Shown piece after piece: positions 56,808 through 64,000 of a stretch of 64,000 nucleotides of DNA; positions within the stretch are counted from its first letter, which is position 1; each line of letters begins with the position of its first letter. The stretch lies in the NCBI GenBank assembly GCA_018350325.1, contig JAEVLN010000007.1, forward strand, positions 1,269,109 to 1,333,108, in the 5' to 3' direction. The notes beneath the pieces were generated by a model. It was not told where the DNA came from. It was given only the letters and a program-made list of their open reading frames with translations, and made no database searches. This DNA is from Globodera rostochiensis. Taxonomy: Eukaryota > Nematoda > Chromadorea > Rhabditida > Heteroderidae. The position numbers and the translations under genes are program-made.

Positions 56808-57379
56808 TACCGCGGCAGCGGCGCGCCGCTGGTAGTGCAGGCCATTTGTCAATTATATCACTGCCCCACTTCATCTTCTAAGACCTGCACTATCTGCTGT
56901 CCCCACTATTTCTTTCTCTCCTTCACTCACTCACACTCTCTCATCGCCGCTGTCTAACCGTTCATCCGGAATTTGACTACGGAATCCAACAAATTGATTT
57001 TTCAGATGCCGGCCGACCCTTCACCGATGAAATATTTTCCCAATACGAAATGCCAATCGGTGAAATGTGCGCCCCCAGAACCGCGCTTTTGCCGTGTCTG
57101 CCCCCTTTTTAAGTCAAACCGGTTAAAATCAACTAATTAGCAAAAGCGAGCAAAATCACTAATCGCCTAAAAGCGGGCAAAGTTCACTATAAATCACTAA
57201 TAACGGAATTCCGCTTTTTTTTTTGCCTTTGAATGAATTGCCACGTACAAATTTCTAAGTTTAATAATTTTCAGACTTCAACAAAAGCATGGGAAAATTA
57301 ATCCCTGCAAAAAAGCCCACAAACTCCTATATTCCCATAGTTTAACCGAAAATCAAATTTTTCTGAAGAGTCTTGAAAG
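56808..57379. other. Non-coding
   Basis: GC-rich at first (GCGGCAGCGGCGCGCC near 56812-56828), then TC-rich and AT-rich. No gene recognised. Confidence 0.5.
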
Positions 57380-57597
57380 TAAAGCACGGACCAATCGAGA
57401 TTCTCGATCGAAATCTCGTAAAATCTCGACGAGATTTTTTTTTGAGATTCTCGACCAAAATCTTGATCGAACAATTTTTACCGAGATTTTTCGAGATTCA
57501 AGATTTTTTAAAGATTTTTCAGTGATCTCGAACGAATCTCGATCGTTTTTCGAGATTTTCGATCGAAATCTCGATCGGTCCTCAAGTCCGGGCTCAA
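57380..57597. mobile_element. Palindromic MITE rich in GATCGAGAT
   Basis: TAAAGCACGGACCAATCGAG at the left, CGGTCCTCAAGTCCGGGCTC at the right. Flanks CTTGAAAG (57372-57379) and CTTGAAGG (57598-57605) agree at seven of eight. The interior is a series of TCTCGATCGA-like palindromes. Same family as 48712-48801; a truncated copy lies at about 24458-24510. Confidence 0.72.
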
Positions 57598-57840
57598 CTT
57601 GAAGGGCACGTAAATACAGATGAGGGGCTTGTGGTGCCTTTGAAAGTGAATTATGAGCCGACCCCCTCCCTGTCCCTAATGCTTCAAAAAAATTAACGTT
57701 ATTTTTGAATCCGGCATAAAAAAAGAAACTGACCTGAAACGAGGTCTTATAAGTTTTTCAATTTACAATTTGCAGCGCACATTATAAAATTCAGTCTCTT
57801 TTTGCTCATTGACAGAATTCTTTTTTAATTGGCTATTCAA

Positions 57841-59639
57841 ATGAAAAGATTAAGACCCCAATCTCCATCGATCTCTGGTGCTGATCAGACTGATCAACCC
57901 AAAAGTAAAATGGCTTTTAACCATATGCAAATCAATATTTGTTGCATTTCCCCTTTTTTAGGCAAATACAAACGCAGCGGCCAAATTGTGTTCCGGATGC
58001 TGAACTTCCGAGCTTTTTCTGAAGGGCAAGGCCCCTTGGGCGTACTCAGTGACCCATTCGAGTACATCAAAGGACTTCCATGGCAAATAAAGATCAAACG
58101 TTGTGATGCACATGTTGGCATTTACCTGCATTGCGGTGGAGATACAAATGGTGGGTGATCTTAACTTTCTGCTCATGCTTTTAACAAAATCTGCACGTTC
58201 TCAACTATGAAAAAAGTTAAATACATCTCAAGATGGGCAAAACCCATAGGGGGGAGGGGCTTTTTTTGGCCAAAATTGGTGGAATTGTCTGAAAATAGGT
58301 TATTTGATATACTGACTACGAATTGGTCAATTGAGAGTTAATTCCGTTTTTGAATCGGTTGAAATTTTAGAAAATTAAACTTTAGACATAGCTTGGACTT
58401 GTCGCGCGGCTTTCCAATTCAGCGTAGTTTCGTGCAAGGAAGCCGCTGAATGCTTCGGACAGCGAGAAGGGAGGGGCGTGTTTGACGCAACAGACAATAA
58501 TTGCGGGTGGTCAAAATTTGTGAAATTTGAGGTGTTCGAATAAAAATAAATGAATTTTAACTTTTTTTTTTTGTTGTTTTAGCAACTGTTCGATCCAAAG
58601 AATGCCTTATACGACGAGAAGGCGGACGCCGTGACGTTTAAAGCTGAAGTGATCACAGAAAAGCCCACCGGAATGGCGTAAGTTTTCTTTTAAAACTGAT
58701 CAGTTCAGACTGGCAAACCCTACTGATCAGAAGATACTCCTGATCGGTCCAATCCAAAACACTTTACGGCCCTTTTTTCATTTTCTGAGTTCAAATTTTC
58801 TTTTAGCGGAGTTTGGTATGACACCGCATTGCTGATCAATGGGGAATTGGTGAATGTGAACAAATACGTGAGTTTAAATTAAAGTTGAAAATAGTTCTTT
58901 ATAATTAAACAATTTAAATTTCGAAATAATTATCTTTTTTAAACAATTTTAGTTGCTGGCCGCTCATTCGAAATTTTTCAAAACTTTGTTTTTTGGAGAA
59001 AATGCAAAAGAAACGGCACAAATTCAAATCGACGAAGTTCCGGATGCCGTCAGAAATTTTGAACGACTTATTACAACGATCGATTCACATGGCGTGGATT
59101 TGGACGGTAAAAGTTTGAATTTTGGCTATTGAATCATGCTAAGTGACAAGTGAGCACCGGCTGATTGAGTCAACAAATTTTGGAAAAATCACTATAAGAA
59201 TTTGTGTTACGTTGTCAAGCTCTCTGAGTGATTTAAGAAGCCAAAATTTGTTCGCTCAATGGGCCGCTAGTAATGGACTTGCAAAAATATTCTTTTAATT
59301 CAGACGAATGCATTGAGAACGTTTTGACTTTGGCAAATCGATTTTTGTTGGGCTCCGTCGAGAATCGATGCGTTCACTTCTTGATGACGAGAAGCAACAA
59401 GTCGGCCATTGGCAAATTCCGATTGGCTCATCAGTACGGCATCAATGCCATGAAGGTCCAAAATATATGCAAATTATAAATAAAATTTAATTCTATTTCA
59501 GAAGAAAATTTTGAAGAAAATGACCAAAGAGGACTTTTTGATTGCCGAGAAGGAATCAGAGATCGACAAATTGGGGGCTGAAGCAAGGAAGGAACTGAGT
59601 GAACGCCGCAGGGAACTTTTCGGCACGATTGAAGACTGA
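57841..59639 (+). CDS. MATH-like/BTB domain protein, right copy
   Basis: Start [15 protein letters not shown], although a first exon could lie elsewhere because a good acceptor (TTTTTTAG) precedes [14 protein letters not shown] at 57961. Exons after that: 57961 to about 58152, from about 58382 to 58533, 58582-58678 ([19 protein letters not shown]), about 58807-58868 ([20 protein letters not shown]), 58953 to about 59106 ([20 protein letters not shown]), 59305 to about 59453 ([19 protein letters not shown]) and about 59502-59639. Domain order is MATH-like then BTB, as in nematode BATH proteins that recruit substrates to cullin-3. The final exon ends [15 protein letters not shown], different from the left copy although MTKEDF matches. 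No internal stop. Mirror of 50282-52090. Confidence 0.74.
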
Positions 59640-59774
59640 AGAGGAGAGATCATATTGATTGAAACAATTATGTTTTTGTTGTCTGGGACAATGCAATTAA
59701 ATTTTTCTTCCAAGGGTATGATGAGTCTCGGCTGGATGGGCACTGGATTCTGAAAAAAAATGTTTATCATAAGA

Positions 59775-60809
59775 AAACATAATTAATTTTGGGGTAGTAG
59801 CTAACAAATTATGAATAAAAGTGCTTATTTTATCTTTCCCAGAGATTGCAGAATGTTTTAACACCCATTCTTATTTGATATCCTGGAATCCAGGAAAAAG
59901 ACGACGAAAATGACCGATAACAATTAATAAAGAATCTCGTAATTTTTTTTCTTGTCAACTACTCAAAGTAAACCCGGGATTATGGAAAAAAACCGGAACC
60001 AGGATTAGAAATATTGCAAAAGCCGGGAATTTGTGGGGCGTGCGGCAAAACCCCAAAAATTTTCAAGATTTTTTTTTGGTCTTGGTCAAAATTCGTGATT
60101 TGAATCCCGAGAAATTGCCGGTTCTGGGATTTTTTGCTCTACTGTAACATCTTAGCCGTGGTGGAGATTCGGTGCATTTTTTTTGTTTAAATTTTATTTT
60201 TTTTGGATTGTTGCGGACTAATTTTCAATTTTTTGCGGATCTTGCCAAGACACACATTTTAATTTTCTACTAAAATTACGAAACAAACTTCATTTAAAAT
60301 ACCTATAATAAAGAATTTAGAAATAACATTTATATTTGAAGTTTATCTATTTACGAATATGCTTAATTTTGAATTATGAATAATTTAAAAATAAGAAATT
60401 GGGTTTTTTTATGAAATAATCAAATATGAATAAGAAAAGCAGATGCGTAAAGCCAGAATGAGTTCTGAAAATAAGAAATAGTCCCAAAAGATGACGAAGT
60501 GCCAATTGAAGGACACTTGCGCGAACGTGAAAAGTGCCATTAAGGACGAAGCCAAGGGCAAATGCCACATCAAATTACCCCACCAACAATCAATCTCAGT
60601 CCATTGCATGTTCACAAATTAGCCTATCCCACAATAAACTGCTGCCAAGACCCAGCCCGATCACATACTGATCACTCCCGCTATGCTAAAGGGGGGAGGG
60701 CACCCTTCAAATTTGTCTGATCACTCCACCAATTTTTGAAAACGTAGTAAAATTTATAAAAAATTAGACAAACAATTATTTAAGATTTACCGGTAGGTCA
60801 TCATGATTG
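59775..60809. repeat. Segmental duplication, right copy
   Basis: Matches 44655-45602 in the same orientation, with an extra piece near 60115-60190 (TGCCGGTTCTGGGATTTTTT) and 60500-60550. Ends at GGTCATCATGATTGT in both. No gene inside. Confidence 0.85.
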
Positions 60810-61118
60810 TTGGATTTTACGCGCCGATGAAATACCATAAATTAAATAATTTAAAAAAACCCGTCCCATACTTCCGTATATCCAGTGTTTCTGGCTGTTT
60901 CATTGACCCAAATTGTCCGGGCACACATATATAAAGTTTTTTTTTGAAACTTTTTACCTTCAAACTTTTTTTTTTGTACCAAAATTAATTCATGTTCCGT
61001 GTTCAAGCTCCGACTAACAATTCTAAATTAGAGCCAGAAAAATTGATTACAATTTGTTAATTAATTGGAAAATGTTTAAGATATTTTACAAAAGTTCATT
61101 TTAGGTACAAAAAAATGA

Positions 61119-61182
61119 TAGCGATCCGGAGTCTTCCAATGTCCGGTTGGGTGCTCTCCCGACTGAGCTACGCTGCCGCCCG
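61119..61182 (-). tRNA. tRNA-like pseudogene
   Basis: On the minus strand: D arm TAGCTCAGTCGGGAGAGC (GCTC/GAGC paired), then CCAA-CCGGACA-TTGG, a seven-base loop like an anticodon arm but without the usual T at position 33, then a degenerate T arm and a T run after 61119. The T arm is too short for a functional tRNA. Confidence 0.45.
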
Positions 61183-61448
61183 ATGAAGCTCAGATAGATC
61201 TCGATAGAATTTCTATTCAGTCAATTAGGAGTTGTTGAATAGATAAATAAATAAAAATCTCAAATATTTTCAAATGAATTTAAATTTTATTCTTTTTAGT
61301 TAATGCTTTATAATACTAAAAGAAATATTTTTATATGCTTATCCGTACTTCATTCAATTATTTTATGTTTTTTGTTTTACAAAATGTTCTACAGGAATAA
61401 TAAAACGAAAACAGGTTAAAAATTAATGATTTGTATTCCTTTATTAAT

Positions 61449-62253
61449 ATTTTAATAATGCCGTACATTTTGTTAACAAATTGGCATTTTGCCAAATTTA
61501 CAGTAAATCATGCCAAAGAGAGTGCACTTGCGCATCAACTTTTGCGGGGATTGTTTGGAATTGAAATTGGTGCGTCCGTTCAAAATCCTTTTGGCTTACA
61601 CACATTGAATGTTGACTACACCGACGATCCGAATGCATTCTTTCAGCAACATCAAGCCAAAAATGAAGTTGGCACAAATTTGAAAAAAGAGTTGGCATCC
61701 ATATTTTGCAGCAGGTAGCACGGCAAAAGTGTACATTCTGGCACCCGGCGACAAATTGCCATTTACAAATGATTCTGTGGATTTTGTGATCAGTGCCCAC
61801 GCTCTGGAACATTTTTGGGATCCCATAAAAGCCATAAAAGAATGGCTTAGAGTGGTTAAGGCAGGTGAATGGCGTTAAATTTTACAAAATTTTAAATTTT
61901 TGCTTAAAAATCGTGATCTTGGTCAGCGTACTAAGCTTCTAGGATCAGATGTTGTGAAAATCTAAAGTTTATAAATCATTACAGGTGGCTATGTGTACAT
62001 GGATGTTCCGCATAAAGAGCGCACTTTTGAACGAGTTTTACCTCGAACCCCATTAGCTGAACTGCTTGATCGTCATGCCGGAAAGCTTTTGCCGACAAAT
62101 CCGACGGAGGACCTTAAGCCGGAACGGCACAAATCGGTGTGGATCACTGAAGATTTGTTGGAGTTATGCAAGCATTTCAATTGGAATGTTGTGAAATGGC
62201 GTGATGTTGATGACAAAGTTGGCAACGGTTTCACGATTGTGATCAAAAAATAA
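61449..62253 (+). CDS. SAM-dependent methyltransferase (methyltransferase-11 type), possible frameshift
   Basis: The first part (from MPYILLTNWHFAKF) contains HQLLRGLFGIEIGASVQNPF, the SAM motif I region, and LHTLNVDYTDDPNAFF. The second part, VYILAPGDKLPFTNDSVDFV then ISAHALEHFWDPIKAIKEW, is the motif IV-V block; exon 2 (61985-62253) continues GGYVYMDVPHKERTF and ends GNGFTIVIKK. The exon 1 donor (GCAG|GTGAAT at 61864) and exon 2 acceptor (TTACAG) keep phase. Between LKKELASIF and APGDK the frame changes by one near 61700, with a TAG at 61718 in the first frame. Either a base was lost or there is a tiny intron that I could not place. A broken 78-bp copy of the C-terminal part lies at 47174-47252. 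Cytosolic; acceptor unknown. Confidence 0.65.
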
Positions 62254-62739
62254 AAAAAACGGACGATGGATTGTTTAGTTTATACATTCTAAAATTCTCC
62301 AAATGCTTAAGAGCTTCAGTTTTTTGTAGTGTTCGTTCGGTACGGGAAAGTACCGAAGGTTTTCGGTAACGGTACTTTTTCGGTATTTTACCGAATAGTA
62401 CCGACCGAACCTTCTGGCCGATCACTAGTTTTTTGTTAAATCTTGTGTAAATCTGCGATTTTTGCTGATTTGTTCCAATGGCACTTTTGTTAATTTTTAT
62501 AATATTTCTATTAATAAAAATGTCAGGAGATTTGGTCACTTTTAAATAAAATTCCAACAGATGTTTAAATTATTTTTTTTAAACCGAAAAGCAAATTTTT
62601 ATCAGATTTTCTTGACAAACAATAATGAAATGGTCACAGCTAAGGCTGTCGGTTACAATAAAAATTTGGTTAACCGAAACCGAAATTTTTGGTTTTCCGG
62701 AAAAGTGATTTGTTAACAAATCATTTAAGAAATCATTCG
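62254..62739. other. Non-coding
   Basis: No gene. TTTCGGTAACGGTACTTTTT and TACCGAATAGTACCG (62350-62415) form an imperfect inverted structure, probably a small MITE. Confidence 0.4.
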
Positions 62740-63660
62740 GCCATAACCATATCTTCGCCAACATTCGATGCGTCCATTTTATTGGCATAAAGTTCCTTCA
62801 CATTTTCAAGCATTTTCCCAAAAGTTTTTGCCAAAGTTCGTGCCTGTTCTGTGAGTTTTCAGAAGTTGGTAATTTTCTGAAGATTAAATTTTGAAAAATT
62901 TTATTTTTATTTTTATTTTATCAATTATTTTTTATAACAATAAATGGAATTATTTTACCTCGAGAGAGTTTAGAAGCTTCTTCTTCGCTGCCATCACTTT
63001 TGTCTTTGTCGCATTTTTCTTTGTAAATTGCAACTCCAAAATTGGTTTTTGACTTTTTTTGGTTTTCATCTCAATTATTTCAATCCAATAATCAAAAATG
63101 CTAAAAAAAGAAGAATTTAATTAAATTGCTTTAAAAAATCAATCTTTTTAATTTAAAATTCTTAAATTGCCTTAATTCCGATTCTTGAAAGCATTTCGGC
63201 ACGACAAGAAATGTTTGAATTTTGTCTTTCGAATTTTCTTGTTTTTCTTTAATCGTTCCGTCAATATTTTTTCCGTGTACGAGCGCCTCCAGTCTTGCCC
63301 CAATAGAAAATAATAAATTGAATAATTTTTCCTCTGAATAAAAGTTCACAGAATCAGTCAGATCCCGAGGGTATTTGATCAGATTTTTTTGGCACAATAA
63401 GTGCCTTTAGAAAATCTTCCACCGTTTTATCCGATTTTTCGTCAAAAATCGTTTTGATAGGTTTGGCACAATAATTGCCTTTAGCAAATTTCGCATTGTC
63501 ATCAAATTGAAGAATTTGTCTTTTTCATTCCGCTTAATTACAATTAAAATTAATTTAATGTTTTCCATAATTACCTGGTTAGCTTCCAACGTGGCTGATG
63601 AAAGCATCAGAATGAAGAAGACAACGGCTATTTTGGCCGAATAAAAAAAGCACAGGTCGA
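62740..63660 (-). pseudogene. Secreted-family copy E, degraded
   Basis: The signal-peptide exon is recognisable (VVFFILMLSSATLEA, about 63630-63580), and the upstream GGCCGAATAAAAAAAGCACA flank is kept. Exon 2 is shortened and frameshifted (KDKFFNLMT, then SEEKLFNLLFSIGARLEALV, GKNIDGT). Exon 3 is shifted (FDYWIEIIEMKTKKSQKP). Exons 4 and 5 are deleted, apart from a few bases near 62870 that join directly to the end of exon 6 (LTEQARTLAKTFGKMLENVK, 62855-62750). Not functional. Confidence 0.75.
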
Positions 63661-63888
63661 TCATTAAAGTAAATCTTAAAATAAAAAGTATTCTTTTTTT
63701 AAATCAAAATGCCTTAATTATAATTATGAAATTTTTAAAAGTATTTTTACTTCAATATTCTACAAAACTTAATAGGGCAAAGATTTTTAGGCTTGAAGAA
63801 TCTCAAAATAGACGCCTACCTAGATGTCGGACCCAACTAAAAATCGTTTGTTTTTTACCTAAACGCAAAATTTCAATATTCTATAATA

Positions 63889-64000
63889 TACCGTATTTTT
63901 CCTATTAGTAGCCCCCTTTCCATTTGAAGCCCCCTCTCTAATTGTAGCCCCCCCCCCCTAAGCCGTGAACTTTTAAAATTATCTAAGAACCTACCTAGGC
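63889..64000. mobile_element. Left end of a mariner-type MITE, cut by the window
   Basis: TACCGTATTTTTCC followed by repeats of GTAGCCCCC resembles, in terminus and in C-rich repeats, the MITE at 35114-35536. The right end is beyond the window. Confidence 0.4.

Overview
The window looks like nuclear DNA of a nematode, plausibly a plant-parasitic tylenchid, although the genus cannot be fixed from the sequence alone. The case rests on AT-rich DNA, genes cut into many small exons by short GT-AG (and some GC-AG) introns, several DUF23/GT92 glycosyltransferases, a MATH/BTB gene pair, and dense small DNA transposons with terminal inverted repeats. There are no operon-like prokaryotic genes. Most short open frames are chance or antisense. 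The gene models here were spliced by hand using reading phase and comparison between paralogues.

The left two thirds (about 2.0-44.4 kb) is a mirrored locus. Reading outward from a spacer at about 16-27 kb, both sides carry the same order in opposite orientation: a GT92 glycosyltransferase of type a (12.9-15.8 kb minus; 27.2-32.1 kb plus), a predicted secreted protein of an unrecognised family (B and A on the left; D on the right), a class I methyltransferase (left: one exon scrap fused to a minisatellite, 3.8-4.7 kb; right: whole gene, 35.0-37.4 kb), and a GT92 of type b (left: 5'-truncated, 2.0-3.2 kb; right: whole gene, 40.0-44.4 kb). The spacer holds the intact secreted gene C, a 23-bp minisatellite of about 1.1 kb, a hAT element with a transposase remnant, a mariner-like remnant and a broken GT92 gene with a Ser/Pro/Asn repeat stalk.

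The right third holds a second inverted duplication, of a MATH/BTB gene (50.3-52.1 kb minus; 57.8-59.6 kb plus). Its 5.7-kb spacer contains an exostosin-like GT64 pseudogene and a Mutator-like element with a 9-bp target duplication. A direct segmental duplication joins 44.65-47.25 kb to 59.8-62.2 kb, the second copy carrying a methyltransferase-11-type gene. A degraded secreted-protein copy (E) lies near the right end.

The most notable content is the lineage-specific secreted-protein family: six loci, with two reading frames that close exactly when spliced (538 and 629 codons) and a conserved non-canonical GC donor in one intron. Also notable are a pair of GT92 paralogues that share seven downstream exons but have unrelated membrane-anchor/stem exons, and a minisatellite grown from a methyltransferase exon. 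Several hAT-type elements have recognisable 8-bp target duplications, and one has an empty site elsewhere in the same window.
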